Shown here piece by piece: positions 7,500 through 16,931 of a stretch of DNA of 23,711 nucleotides. Under the pieces are notes generated by a model, which saw nothing but the letters and a program-made list of their open reading frames with translations, was not told the origin of the DNA and ran no database searches. The DNA is taken from positions 1 through 23,711 of the forward strand of contig CAKMQF010000100.1 in assembly GCA_927911745.1 (NCBI GenBank), given 5' to 3'. The stretch's first letter is position 1. Every line of letters begins with the position of its first letter. The position numbers were made by a program, and so were the translations under genes. This stretch comes from an uncultured Gemella sp. (lineage in GTDB: Bacteria; Bacillota; Bacilli; Staphylococcales; Gemellaceae).

Positions 7500-7567
7500 A
7501 AATAAACTCCAGATTAGAAAAGTATTGATTGATTTGATAAATATCATTTTTTCCTAATTTGGAGTTT
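7500..7567 (-). terminator. long-stem terminator after the glutaredoxin-like gene
   Basis: A 14-bp stem, 7504-7517 (AAACTCCAGATTAG) with 7554-7567 (CTAATTTGGAGTTT), one G-U, encloses a 36-base AT-rich loop. On the minus strand TTTATTTTG follows. It begins about 10 bases after the gene. Confidence 0.65.
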
Positions 7568-7576
7568 ACTATTAAT

Positions 7577-7837
7577 TTATTTTTTTAATTTATCTAATTC
7601 ATTAAGTTCTAAGATACATTCAGTTTCATTAACAACTAAACAAGGGATACCGATTTTCATATTACCTCTTATTCCGTCGAACTGCGAATAAGTATCTCTA
7701 ACATATAGAAATTCCTTAAAATTTCTTAATGAAGTCATTACTTCCACTTCTTTATATGCAATCCCTAATTCTGATAATTTTTCTTTAAACGGTGCTGTAT
7801 CCGGACAGCTTTCTGCAAAATATAAAATATATTCCAT
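7577..7837 (-). CDS. glutaredoxin-related small protein
   Basis: An 86-aa thioredoxin-fold protein: MEYILYFAESCPDTAPFKEKL at the N-terminus with a single active-site type Cys (C-P-D-T in place of CPYC), and GNMKIGIPCLVV with the cis-Pro and a second Cys near residues 58-68. This pattern is that of the glutaredoxin-related family (COG4545-like) found in Firmicutes; substrates are not known. AAAGGAGA precedes the ATG. It is the last gene of the run beginning at dinB, 46 bases after the small ThrE subunit, and is followed by a terminator. No frameshift is seen. Confidence 0.75.
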   Translation of the reverse strand: MEYILYFAESCPDTAPFKEKLSELGIAYKEVEVMTSLRNFKEFLYVRDTYSQFDGIRGNMKIGIPCLVVNETECILELNELDKLKK

Positions 7838-7883
7838 TATCTACTAATCTCCTTTGTAATTTACTAACTATATTATATCACTT

Positions 7884-8336
7884 TTATCGTTTTCTTTGTA
7901 TTTTTACTCTCTGAATTGAAGTTGAAAATACTGATGCAAGTAATATCCCCATAGCGATTGCTCCTGCTTGAAGTATTGTTTCTATACCTACTTTAGATGC
8001 CACTCCATAATTCTTAGTTACAATATTTTGCATCGTATTATACATACCATAACCTGGAACTAAAGGTACCATCCCCGTATAAATAAATATAGTTGCTGGT
8101 AATTTTAAGATTCTAGAGGCATTTGTAGAAAGAACACCTACACAAACTGCTCCAAGAAAACTACTTACGACGACATCTACTAATAGTAAATTAGTTACTA
8201 CATGGACTAACCAACCAATAGCACCTATTATCCCACAACTAAACAATGATTTTCTTGGTGCATTAAAAAAAATAGCAAAGGATAAGCTAACTACAAAACC
8301 AGCTACAAAATTGTATAAAAAATATTATTCGTCCAT
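7884..8336 (-). CDS. threonine/serine exporter family, small subunit (ThrE_2), in-frame stop near the start
   Basis: A membrane protein of 150 codons ending IQRVKIQRKR, with NAPRKSLFSCGIIGAIGWLVH, the four to five helices of ThrE_2 (DUF3815) and IYTGMVPLVPGYGMYNTMQ. The best start is ATG 8336 behind AAGGAGAG (8341-8348), but codon 4 is TAA (MDE then stop) before an open frame, NFVAGFVVSLSFAIFFNA. Either a base is missing in GAATAA and one is extra in the following T6 (compensating errors), or the gene has a true nonsense codon. A TTG at 8246 could give a short form without helix 1. It pairs with the large subunit directly upstream, 15 bases away, to form a probable amino-acid exporter. Confidence 0.75.
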
Positions 8337-8351
8337 GTTTCTCTCCTTATA

Positions 8352-9116
8352 TCATTTTAGTCCCATAACTACACCAAGAGCAATAGCTGTAGATACAAAG
8401 ATCGCAGCTTGTATTCCTATCATTCCAGACAGATAATCTCCAGCCATAAAGTCACGAACAGCATTCGTAACCTGCACTCCAGGAACAAGTGGCATTAAAC
8501 TAACAATAATAATACTAAATGGATTATGGATTAAGAAAATCTTATTTAATAACATTACCAATATAGTTGCAATAAATGCTCCCAAGAAATTACTTACAAA
8601 TAATGTCAGTTTATATTTTGAAGTAAGAGTAATAAACGCAGCCTGTATAGCCATTATTAAAAATGCAAACAGACTATCCTTAAAGGTTCCTCCAAACATT
8701 ATTGCAAAAAATGGAGCAGATAAAGTTAATGCAACTATCACTGATGCAGTTGAATATCTCTTTTTCGCCTTTACCTCTTTCATTTTTTTAAAGGCATAAT
8801 CTAAACTACAACCACCCATTACCATTTTTCTAGATATATCGTTTAGAAGTGCAATCTTCTCTAAATCACGATCTCCTAAAACAACTCTGCGCATTGCAGT
8901 ATATGTATTATCATTATATGTAAAAGATACAATAACAAAATTATAAGTAACTAAACTATTCGCCGCTTTAATATTATCAAAGGACTTATAGATTCTATTA
9001 ACTGTATCTTCAACCCTATATACTTCTGCTCCGTATGACAACATACTTTTAGCAATTTTCACGCTAAAGTTCAATAACTTTTTAGCTTCTCTTTCATCAT
9101 TTAAAGATTGCAACAT
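8352..9116 (-). CDS. threonine/serine exporter family, large subunit (ThrE/DUF1212)
   Basis: A 254-aa protein. The N-terminal half is the soluble DUF1212 part: AKSMLSYGAEVYRVEDTVNRI near residues 24-44, and DRDLEKIALLNDISRKMVMGG. The second half has about five membrane helices, with the signature SLMPLVPGVQVTNAVRDFMAGDYLSG near 206-231. Split ThrE systems consist of this protein and a DUF3815 partner, found next to it here. Corynebacterium ThrE exports threonine and serine; the substrate in this organism is inferred. AGGAGG lies before ATG 9116. It is intact, 26 bases after trmK. Confidence 0.87.
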   Translation of the reverse strand: MLQSLNDEREAKKLLNFSVKIAKSMLSYGAEVYRVEDTVNRIYKSFDNIKAANSLVTYNFVIVSFTYNDNTYTAMRRVVLGDRDLEKIALLNDISRKMVMGGCSLDYAFKKMKEVKAKKRYSTASVIVALTLSAPFFAIMFGGTFKDSLFAFLIMAIQAAFITLTSKYKLTLFVSNFLGAFIATILVMLLNKIFLIHNPFSIIIVSLMPLVPGVQVTNAVRDFMAGDYLSGMIGIQAAIFVSTAIALGVVMGLK

Positions 9117-9142
9117 ACCTTTCCCTCCTTATTATAAAAATT

Positions 9143-9824
9143 TTAAGAAATAATTTCTAATATTTTTTTATATTTATTTTTAAATTCAGCCACTTTATTT
9201 TCTTGAACTTCATTTGCTTTTTCTAATTGATTTAAAATATATTCAATTTTTGATAGTTCTTGTTTTTGTTTTTTTACAAATAATTCATTTTTTCTACTAA
9301 TAAATACTTACCAAAATTAACTTCATCTTCAGATAACTTCATAACACCAGGTTTTGCAACTATAATCTCATATATATGACCATCTTCTTCTATAATATTT
9401 TCTGCTGTTATCTCATAACCTAATTCTTGTAATTTTTCTCTAACAAAATTTTCTCCAACATTTGGCTGAAGTTAGTAAATTTGGTTTTATTCGCTAATTT
9501 TTCTTTACCTTTTTCTAAATATCTGCTATTAACTTTCCACCCATACCACAAATTGTTATTACTTCAATATTATCACTTAACTCAATAGCATCCAAACCTG
9601 CAGCTTTACGACAATCAATAGTTCCAACTAAGCCTTCTTCTCTAACATTTTTTATAGAAACTTTATGTGGTCCTTCAACGATTTCTCCTGCTACAGCATA
9701 ATCAATTTTTATTATTTTTAGCTAAATAAATTGGTAAATAGGCATGATCACTTCCAATATCAGCTAATCTTCTATTTTCTACATATTCAGCCACTAATTG
9801 TAATCTCTTATTAATTGCTAACAT
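9143..9824 (-). pseudogene. trmK: tRNA (adenine-22-N1)-methyltransferase TrmK, four indels
   Basis: Reading across frames gives a full TrmK. It has MLAINKRLQLVAEYVENRRL, the SAM-binding motif ADIGSDHAYLPIYLA, then IDYAVAGEIVEGPHKVS, ITICGMGGKLIADI (motif IV region), LQPNVGEN and a coiled-coil C-terminus ending KILEIIS at 9143. Breaks: one extra A in T5 9706-9710, a missing base near 9516-9520 (ATTTAG), a missing base near 9471-9474, and a missing base in the T6 run near 9288. Corrected length 227 aa, as in the family. TrmK makes m1A22 in tRNAs. The ATG at 9824 has AAAGGAG and lies 14 bases after dinB. No frame longer than 60 codons survives, so it is either the most heavily damaged stretch or a true pseudogene. 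Confidence 0.8.
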
Positions 9825-9837
9825 TCTATCTCCTTTA

Positions 9838-11047
9838 TTAATCTAAAAAGTCTTTACTAAAACTTGTCGTTATAATCGATTTATCTTTTTTATCAAAATT
9901 TTCAAAATCGGTTATTATTGTATCCCCGAACTCTGCTTTTAATTTCTTAGAAAGTTTTCTAAGTTTCTCTTCTTCTTTATAATCTTTTTTATCAAAAATA
10001 TCAAGCTGAACCTTTAATTCTTTTACTTTTTTAATTTCATTTAATGAAACTCCTAGTAATCTTATACCTTGGGTAAAATCATAGTGCTCAAGTAGTAATT
10101 CCCATGCATAATTAAAAATATCATTAGCATCACAAATAAATTCCGGAATCTTTTTAGATCTAGTAATCGTCCTAAAATCGCTAAATCTCACCATTATAGA
10201 AATATTGTTTCCTACATAGCTACGCAATTTTACTCTAGAACTAACCTTTTCACTTAATTTTTTAATTTCTTTTAAAATATCATCTTCATCTATTAAATCG
10301 TTAGTAAATGTTTTTGAATTACCAATAGATTTTCTATCAACAGTATACTTCAGTTCAGAATTACCTTCTCCATTAGCCTTATTCTTAAGCCTCAATCCTT
10401 GAACACCAAGAAGACTATGTAGAATTACCTCATTTGCTACAGCTATATCACCAATTGTGTTTATTCCAATTTTTTTTAACTTCTTTGTAGATGCTTTACC
10501 ACATCCATGCATCTCTCCTATATCCAGATTCCATAGTATATCTTTATAGTTTTTCTTATTAATAATCGAAAATCCTAAAGGTTTTTTTAAATTTGATCCC
10601 ATCTTTGCAAAAAATTTATTAAAAGAAACACCCACTGATGAAGGCATACCTAATTGTTTATATATTCTTCTTTGAATTGTGGCTATAACTTTTATAGGTT
10701 CTGAAAAATCGCTTAAGTCAATATATGCTTCATCAACAGAAACTATCTCAATTTTGTCTGTATATTCACGCACTAAATCAAAAATCAACTTAGATTCTTG
10801 TTGATATTTAGGCATATCCGGACGAAGAATTTTTATATTGGGGTATATCTTCCTAGCATCTCCAACTCGCATTGTTGTCTTAATTCCTAACTTTCTAGCC
10901 TCATAGTTAGAGGTTACTATTATTCCATGTCTAGTTTTTACTTCACCTGCAATTGCTAATGGTTTACCCTTTAATTCAGGATTATATTTTTCTTCTACAC
11001 TTGCATAAAAGCAATTCATATCGATATTGAGCAATAACTTTTGACAT
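9838..11047 (-). CDS. dinB: DNA polymerase IV (Y-family), frameshift at codon 7
   Basis: A Y-family translesion polymerase. After one base is removed from the TT at 11027-11028, ATG 11047 (behind AAGGGG) reads MSKVIAHIDMNCFYASVEE, the standard DinB N-terminus, giving 402 aa. Catalytic acids are Asp9 and Asp105-Glu106 (SVDEAYID); YEARKLGIKTTM covers the fingers; GCGKASTKKLKKIGINTIGDIA is the helix-hairpin-helix thumb; the little-finger domain follows. The tail KVQLDIFD resembles a beta-clamp-binding motif. Without correction, translation would need GTG or TTG starts lacking good ribosome-binding sites. It copies damaged or stalled templates with low fidelity. No LexA-type box was found upstream. 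It is first in a run with trmK and thrE. Confidence 0.9.
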
Positions 11048-11070
11048 TTTTTCACCCCTTTTAAATAGAC

Positions 11071-11153
11071 TAAAAACGGGAACAATAAGGAGCAATTCAA
11101 AATTGACTTTATATAAAAGTCTTTTGAATTATTCCCTATTCCGATTTCCCGTT
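11071..11153 (-). terminator. long-stem terminator between rnjB and dinB
   Basis: Left arm 11075-11110 and right arm 11115-11153 form an imperfect inverted repeat of about 36 bp (AACGGGAA ... AATTCAAAA ... GACTTT shared by both). On the minus strand the stem is followed by TTTTTA. It begins 12 bases after the rnjB stop and ends 24 bases before the dinB start. Confidence 0.65.
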
Positions 11154-11164
11154 ATATTTCATTA

Positions 11165-13026
11165 CTAAATTAATGAAAAGTTAATTATTATTATTGGTTT
11201 TCTCTTAGTATTATCGTATAGTAAGCTTGAAAGCATACTTCTTATTTCAGCTTTAACAGCTGCACATTCTCTAATACTCTTAATTGGATTATTCTCCAAA
11301 TATTCAATTACTCTTTCTTCCGCTTCTTTGATTAACTCCATACTCTTCTTAACATAGACGAATCCTTTTGTTTGAATTACTGGTCTTCCAACTAAAGTTT
11401 TCTCTTTTCTGCTAATAGCATAAGAAGCTACAAAAATACCATCATTTGATAAAAGTTTTCTGTCTTTTAACACACTATCCTCAACGTCACCAATACCACG
11501 TCCATCGACTAACATATTACCTACTGGAACATTGTTTTGTAATGTCTTAGATTTATTTCCGCTTAATTCTAAAGTTGTTCCTTTAGATAAAATATGTATG
11601 TTTTCAGCAGCAACACCAGTTTCACCTGCGATTTCAGCATGTTTACGAAGATTTCTAAATTCTCCTTGAACTGGAATAAAGTGTTTTGGCATAAGCATGT
11701 TTAACATCATCTTCAACTCTTCTTTTGTTGCATGGCTAGCTGCATGAAGACGTTTAGAAGCTGTTACTACGTTTGCTCCAAGTTTAACTAATAAGTTTAA
11801 AGTTTGGAATAACATTACTTCCATATTTGGTGAAGGAGTAGCAGCGATCATGATTGTATCACCAGATTCAATTTGAATTCCATCAATTTTTTTCTCAGCA
11901 ATATTCTTCATAGCCTCTATTGGTTCCCCTTGGTCACCTGAAGAAAGGATACATACTTCATTTTGAGGATAATCTTTTAATTCCTCTACTGAAATTAAGT
12001 TACTATCTTCGATTTGTAAATAATTCATATTTCTAGCAGTATTGATAGATGCTTCAATAGCTTGTCCTAGAAGTAAAATTTTTCTATTTTGAGCCAATGC
12101 TGCTCTTACAATATGTGAAATTGTTAAGAAGTTAGAAGCATAACAAGTTACAATAATACGCTTATTAGCTTGATAAAATGCATTATCAATTGTTCTGCTG
12201 CTTCATTTTCAGGAACGTTATAACCTTTAACATTAGCATTACTTGAATCACTTAATAAAGCTAGAACACCTTTTTGACCTAATGTACTAATCTTCACAAT
12301 ATCAGATTTATATTCTTTACTTACTGATTGGTCAAATTTAAATTCACCAGTATAAACAATATTCCCTTGACTTGTCTCAATACAAATACCTAAAGAATCA
12401 GGCATTGAATATGTAGTCTTAAAGAATGTAACACTAGCATTATTAAAGTCATACTTATTATTATCTTTTACATAATAAAACTTGATTCTTCTTTTAATAC
12501 CTAGTTGTTTAAGATGATTCTTTAATAAATCGATTGTTAATTTAGAACCATAAACTGGGCATTTTAATTTATCTATAATATACGGTACAGCCCCCATAGA
12601 ACTTACGTGCCCATTAGATAAGAAAATCCCTTTAATCTTTTGTTTATTACGTACTAAGTAACTTATATCAGGTATAACAGCGTCAATACCGATCATTTCT
12701 GTTTCTGGGAACATTAACCCTGCATCAAGAACAAAAATCTCATCCCCAATTTCAACCATATACATGTTTTTCGCTACTTCTTCCACCCCTCCTAATGGAG
12801 TAATACGAATTTTCGCTAATTTCTTAGATTTATTTGCTTGAGATTTATCCTTGTTTACATTATTAATCTTCTTAACGACTTGTTTTGAACTATTAGTTTG
12901 TTCTTTTGCTACTATTTTATTTTTAGAACGACTATTATTATTCTTCTTTACTTGAGTATTATTTTTTTTACTGTTATTATTTTTTTGTAAATTTTTAGAA
13001 ATACTAATACCACTATTATTACTCAT
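11165..13026 (-). CDS. rnjB: ribonuclease J2-like protein with degenerate active site, one frameshift
   Basis: A metallo-beta-lactamase/beta-CASP RNase J. The first 70 residues are a low-complexity Lys/Asn/Ser-rich extension. The MBL motif that in RNase J1 reads HGHEDH is here NGHVSS (residues 138-143); the later His (HSIPDS) is Tyr in TTYSMPDS, and TGDFKFD is TGEFKFD. GDQGEP, HAASHATKEEL and VQGEFR (HGEYR in J1) complete the set. So most metal ligands are gone, as expected of a J2 partner protein that acts with J1 in mRNA decay and 5'-end processing. The frame breaks once between 12148 and 12190; adding a base restores IDNAFYQANKRIIVTCYASNFL and gives 620 aa. The start overlaps the end of rnhB by 8 bases. 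Confidence 0.88.
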
Positions 13027-13796
13027 GTTTTCCTCCTTGTACCATCGATTTTATAGGTTCAAAGTCCCTTCTATGGATTGGTGTTACTCCATGTTCTTTT
13101 AAACCCTCTAAATGTTTTTTTGTTCCATATCCAGCATTGTTTTCAAAATCATAATGTGGATATTTTTTTGCATATTCTTTCATTAAATTATCACGATATA
13201 CTTTTGCAATTACTGAAGCAGCTGCTATAGACACACTCTTCTCATCACCCTTAACCATACTAAAGCTAGGAATCGGATAATTTTCAAATGGCATAGCATC
13301 TATAAGTAAGAAATCCGACTTTACTTCCAATTTCTCCACCGCTCTTTGCATAGCAATACGTGCAGCATTATAAATGTTATATTTTTCTATCTCAATATTA
13401 TCTACTTCACAAATTGCATATGCCACAGCTTCTCTTCTTATCTGTTCATATAACTCTTCACGTTTTTTTTTCTGATAATTTTTTTGAGTCATTTAATCCT
13501 TCGAAATAGCTATCTTTCTTTAGAATTACCGCTGCAGCAACTACTGGTCCAGCAAGCGGTCCTCTTCCTACTTCATCTATTCCGCAAATATACTTACATC
13601 CATTATTATAACATTTATTTTCGTAAAATGATTTTTTTTCATACTCTTTTTATAAAAAAGTTTTTTTCATTGTCTTTTAGCTATAGCTTATAAGTAATTT
13701 CTGAACTCCGCTTCTCTCATCTTTTTTTAACTCATTTAGTATTTCTTCGGAAATATTATCTTGGTTTAAGAGTTCTTTTACCTCACTAATTTTCAT
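13019..13796 (-). CDS. rnhB: ribonuclease HII, three indels
   Basis: The active-site core [20 protein letters not shown] and [14 protein letters not shown] are in one frame and the rest ([49 protein letters not shown]) in another. Removing one base from the T9 run 13463-13471 joins them. Upstream, the frame continues through [21 protein letters not shown], and with an extra base at T5 13647-13651 and a missing base near 13680 reaches [25 protein letters not shown], the usual RnhB N-terminal domain, at ATG 13796. Corrected length is 258 aa, like Bacillus RnhB. It removes ribonucleotides and RNA-DNA hybrids. The start overlaps the rbgA end by 11 bases and the end overlaps rnjB, implying coupled translation. 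Confidence 0.88.
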
Positions 13797-14664
13797 TGTG
13801 TTCCTCATTTTCTAATAAATCACTATAATTATCTAGTGTAATAAGTCCAAATTTTTGTGTTCTAAAATCTTGGATTAATAGCTTTATAGTTGAATCATAA
13901 TCATAGTCTCCACCGATTTTTTTAAATCTCTTTTCAGCTACTTTTTCCATAATAAATACATTTTCATCTTCATTAGTAACATTTATTTTATAAAGATTAT
14001 TTAAATTCTCTAAATAATTATGTTTTAATAATTCTATTAAATATAAACTTACATCATCAAGTGGTGTAATGTCATCCTTTATAGAACCAATTAAACTTAA
14101 TTTTTTACCAATTTCTTGATTATCGAACTTAGGCATAAGAATTCCCGGTGTGTCTAATAATTCTATATCTTTATTTAATTTTAACCATTGTTGTTTTTTC
14201 GTAACACCAGGTTTATTGGCTGTATTAGCTACATTTTTCTTAATAAGTTTATTAATAAATGTAGATTTCCCAACGTTTGGAACACCTATTACCATAGATC
14301 TAATTGCTCTTGGTTTAATTCCTTTAGCTACTTGACGTGCAATTTTTTCTGCAAGTTCTTCTTTAGCTTTATCTATTACTTTATTCAAGTTATTACTGTT
14401 TTTTGCATCAGTATAAACTACTGTATATCCTTTGTTTTCAAAATAACTTTTCCACTTTGCTGTCTCGGCTCTATCACATAGATCAATTTTATTAAATATA
14501 ATTATTTTCTTCTTATCTTTAACAACTTCATCTAAGTACATATTATGTGAAGAAAGTGGGCAACGTGCATCTACTAATTCGAAAACTATATCTACCAGTT
14601 TTAGCTTTTCTTTAACTTCTCTTGTTGCCTTGGCCATGTGACCTGGAAACCATTGAATAACCAT
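13786..14664 (-). CDS. rbgA: ribosome biogenesis GTPase RbgA (YlqF)
   Basis: A circularly permuted GTPase of 292 aa: N-terminal [20 protein letters not shown]4 NKID (58-61) before G1 GVPNVGKST (127-135), G2 GVT (153-155) and G3 DTPG (171-174). The C-terminal helical domain includes [20 protein letters not shown]. RbgA acts in late assembly of the 50S subunit, recruiting uL16 and other late proteins, and is essential in Bacillus. The frame is intact. AAGGAG lies before the ATG. As in Bacillus it is followed by rnhB, here with an 11-base overlap. Confidence 0.95.
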   Translation of the reverse strand: MVIQWFPGHMAKATREVKEKLKLVDIVFELVDARCPLSSHNMYLDEVVKDKKKIIIFNKIDLCDRAETAKWKSYFENKGYTVVYTDAKNSNNLNKVIDKAKEELAEKIARQVAKGIKPRAIRSMVIGVPNVGKSTFINKLIKKNVANTANKPGVTKKQQWLKLNKDIELLDTPGILMPKFDNQEIGKKLSLIGSIKDDITPLDDVSLYLIELLKHNYLENLNNLYKINVTNEDENVFIMEKVAEKRFKKIGGDYDYDSTIKLLIQDFRTQKFGLITLDNYSDLLENEEHNEN

Positions 14665-14856
14665 AAATTTAACTCCTTATCTTTTTATTTTATAAATTTC
14701 TTGATTTAAACAGTCTTTATTATTTTACCACATTTTCAAGTTTTTTTAACCTATTTTGGTGTCAATTATTCGTAAAACATTAATATTTTATAATTTCCAT
14801 ACATAATAATTTATAAAATTGTTCATTATTTGTTTATAATTGTTTTTTTATTTATA

Positions 14857-14889
14857 AACAAAAAAACAAGATAGCTATGCTACCTTGTT
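14857..14889 (-). terminator. terminator of the metNI operon
   Basis: An 11-bp stem, 14865-14875 with 14879-14889 (one wobble pair on the minus strand), 3-base loop, and a minus-strand T-run (complement of 14857-14864), 9 bases after the metI stop. The 14665-14856 spacer before rbgA is AT-rich with no clear gene. Confidence 0.8.
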
Positions 14890-14897
14890 CTTCATAT

Positions 14898-15560
14898 TTA
14901 TCTTTTATCAACTTTCTTAACAATTGTATCACCAAGAATTTGCACAGCGAATACGATAATTAAGATTAATACTGTTGCAACAAATGTTAAAGTACTATTG
15001 TTACGTTGGAATCCGTCTAAGTATGCTAAGTTACCTAATCCCCCAGCTCCGATAACACCCGCCATAGCTGTTGACCCAACTAAGGCAATTGCTGTAACAG
15101 TTAATCCTGAAATTATTGCTGGTAAACTCTCTGGTATTAAAACTTTTAAGATAATAGTCGAATTTTTAGCTCCCATTGCACGAGCTGCTTCAATTACACC
15201 TTTATCTACTTCACGAAGACCAATTTCTACTAAACGAGCGTAGAATGGCGCTGCTGAAATAATAAGTGCAGGAATAGCAGCTTGAACACCAATAATTGTA
15301 CCAATTAAAAACTTAGTAAACGGAATTAATAATACAATTAAAATAATAAATGGAATCGCACGGAATATATTTACAATCCCAGTAACCACTGCATAAAACC
15401 CACGTCCAAATGTAGTCTTACTATTAGATGTTAAGTATAATAATAATCCTAAAAATAGTCCAATTATAAACACTGCAATAAGTGACTCAAAAGTCATAAT
15501 AAGTGTTTCAATTGTTTTATCTTGTACTTTTTCCCAATTAACTCTTGAAAAATCAAACAT
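14898..15560 (-). CDS. metI: methionine ABC transporter permease
   Basis: A 220-aa permease with five predicted membrane helices and the ABC coupling motif EAARAMGAKNSTIILKVLIP (around residues 123-142), followed by LPAIISGLTVTAIALVGSTAMAGVIGAGGLG, typical of MetI. It partners MetN to import methionine. Its ATG overlaps the metN stop by one base (TAATG), and AGGTG within the metN end serves as the ribosome-binding site. The frame is intact. Expression is set by the T-box ahead of metN. Confidence 0.93.
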   Translation of the reverse strand: MFDFSRVNWEKVQDKTIETLIMTFESLIAVFIIGLFLGLLLYLTSNSKTTFGRGFYAVVTGIVNIFRAIPFIILIVLLIPFTKFLIGTIIGVQAAIPALIISAAPFYARLVEIGLREVDKGVIEAARAMGAKNSTIILKVLIPESLPAIISGLTVTAIALVGSTAMAGVIGAGGLGNLAYLDGFQRNNSTLTFVATVLILIIVFAVQILGDTIVKKVDKR

Positions 15561-16573
15561 TATAACACCTCCGTTAAAATACCTAGTTCATTTAATCTAG
15601 ATATCGCCTTATCTGTATTTTCTTTAGTTCCAATTAATTGAACAAACAGTGTACCAATATTGGCATCCGCAGTTTTATCAATATGTCCATTAATTATTGT
15701 AAAGTCAAAATCGATTTCTCGTACTAAAGTACTAAGAATTGGTTTTTTCGATGTATTATTATCAAATGTAAATTTAATAATAACTCCTTCAGTGAATACT
15801 TTTTTCCACTCTTCAATATTTTTTCTCTCTTCAAACTCTGAAGCGAATGATGTTTGAGCTAAGAATTTCTTAGTAACTTCTTGAGTTGGATGATAGAATA
15901 CTTCTGAAACTAATCCATCTTCTGCAATTGTTCCACCATCTATAACAGCAACCTTTGTACAAATCGTCTTAATAACGTTCATTTCATGAGTTATAAGAAC
16001 AACTGTAATATTAGTTTTACTGTGAATTTCTTTAATTAAGTTTAATACCTCTGCAGTTGTCTCTGGGTCAAGAGCACTTGTAGCCTCATCACAAAGTAAG
16101 ATTGAAGGATTACCAGCTAGCGCACGAGCAATACCTACCCTTTGTTTTTGACCACCTGAAAGTTGAGATGGATAAGCATGTAATCTGTCTTCTAAACCTA
16201 CTAATTTAGCTAATTCTTCTACTCTTTCTTTTATTTCAGTTTTAGATTTCCCTAGAATTTCTAATGGGAATGCAATATTTTCTGCAACTGTTCTACTCCA
16301 TAATAGGTTAAAGTGTTGGAAAATCATCCCTATTCTTTGTCGTTTTAAACGACGTTGTTCTTCAGTTATTTTGTTGAAATCATCACCATCGATAATAACC
16401 TCACCATCTGTTGCTACTTCAAGTCCGTTTAACAGCCTTACTAACGTACTTTTACCAGCTCCAGAATAGCCGATTATTCCATAAATATCACCTTTTTCAA
16501 CTTTTAAATTAATATCTTTTAGAGCATGAACTTTATTATTATATATCTTATTAACTTTTTTTAATTCAATCAT
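15560..16573 (-). CDS. metN: methionine ABC transporter ATP-binding protein
   Basis: A 337-aa ABC ATPase: Walker A GYSGAGKST (35-43), Q-loop Gln86, signature LSGGQ (138-142), Walker B ILLCDEATS (158-166) and H-loop LITHEM. The C-terminal NIL domain from about residue 262 (FTFDNNTSKKPILSTLVREIDFDFTIINGHI) binds methionine and inhibits transport in MetN proteins. AGGAG stands before the ATG. It is first in metNI. A substrate-binding lipoprotein metQ, usual in this operon, is not present in the window on either side, so MetQ must be encoded elsewhere. Confidence 0.95.
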   Translation of the reverse strand: MIELKKVNKIYNNKVHALKDINLKVEKGDIYGIIGYSGAGKSTLVRLLNGLEVATDGEVIIDGDDFNKITEEQRRLKRQRIGMIFQHFNLLWSRTVAENIAFPLEILGKSKTEIKERVEELAKLVGLEDRLHAYPSQLSGGQKQRVGIARALAGNPSILLCDEATSALDPETTAEVLNLIKEIHSKTNITVVLITHEMNVIKTICTKVAVIDGGTIAEDGLVSEVFYHPTQEVTKKFLAQTSFASEFEERKNIEEWKKVFTEGVIIKFTFDNNTSKKPILSTLVREIDFDFTIINGHIDKTADANIGTLFVQLIGTKENTDKAISRLNELGILTEVL

Positions 16574-16598
16574 GTCTATCTCCTTTCTCTTTTTGAAA

Positions 16599-16850
16599 AT
16601 AAAAAAACACCCTTACTCTGAACTTCAGAATAAGGGCGTTATACGCGGTACCACCTTATATTTTACTTATTGCAACTACTAACATAGTCTATCCTATAAC
16701 GTGGATCGCCGAACAAAGTTTACATTTTATGTTTACCTTATTAACCACTCGAACCATTTTCATAGATTTTATAATATACCTTCTCAGCTAACGGTACTCT
16801 CTTAAAATATTCCATCTATTACTTATACGAGTATTGGTTACTATTAATTT
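16599..16850 (-). promoter_or_regulatory. T-box leader with terminator, probably tRNA-Met responsive
   Basis: The minus strand carries the T-box sequence AAGGTGGTACCGCG (16644-16657) followed by a 15-bp terminator hairpin (16606-16620 with 16626-16640) and T7. Upstream is a stem I with AGTA-type and GAGAG elements, and ATG triplets at 16755-16757 and 16761-16763 where a specifier loop is expected; ATG fits methionine and the downstream genes. Uncharged tRNA would favour the antiterminator and metNI transcription. The precise specifier needs folding to settle. Confidence 0.9.
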
Positions 16851-16856
16851 CTAATA

Positions 16857-16885
16857 AGTATACCACTATATTTTTTTGGTGTCAA
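16857..16885 (-). promoter_or_regulatory. promoter of the T-box/metNI transcript
   Basis: Minus-strand -35 TTGACA (16880-16885, perfect), 17-bp spacer, -10 TATACT (16857-16862), placing the start near 16850. Confidence 0.85.
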
Positions 16886-16931
16886 GTAAGATTTTTGAAA
16901 ACATTCTATAAAATATTCTGAAAATAATTAT

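Noticed and set aside
9143..9837. A large non-coding region
   Set aside because: Reading across frames shows a complete TrmK, so it is a broken gene, not empty DNA.
11048..11100. LexA-type SOS box upstream of dinB
   Set aside because: No CGAAC-N4-GTTCG-like palindrome is present in the short upstream region.
14150..14481. Two plus-strand open frames opposite rbgA
   Set aside because: They are the complement of conserved GTPase motifs with poor start contexts.
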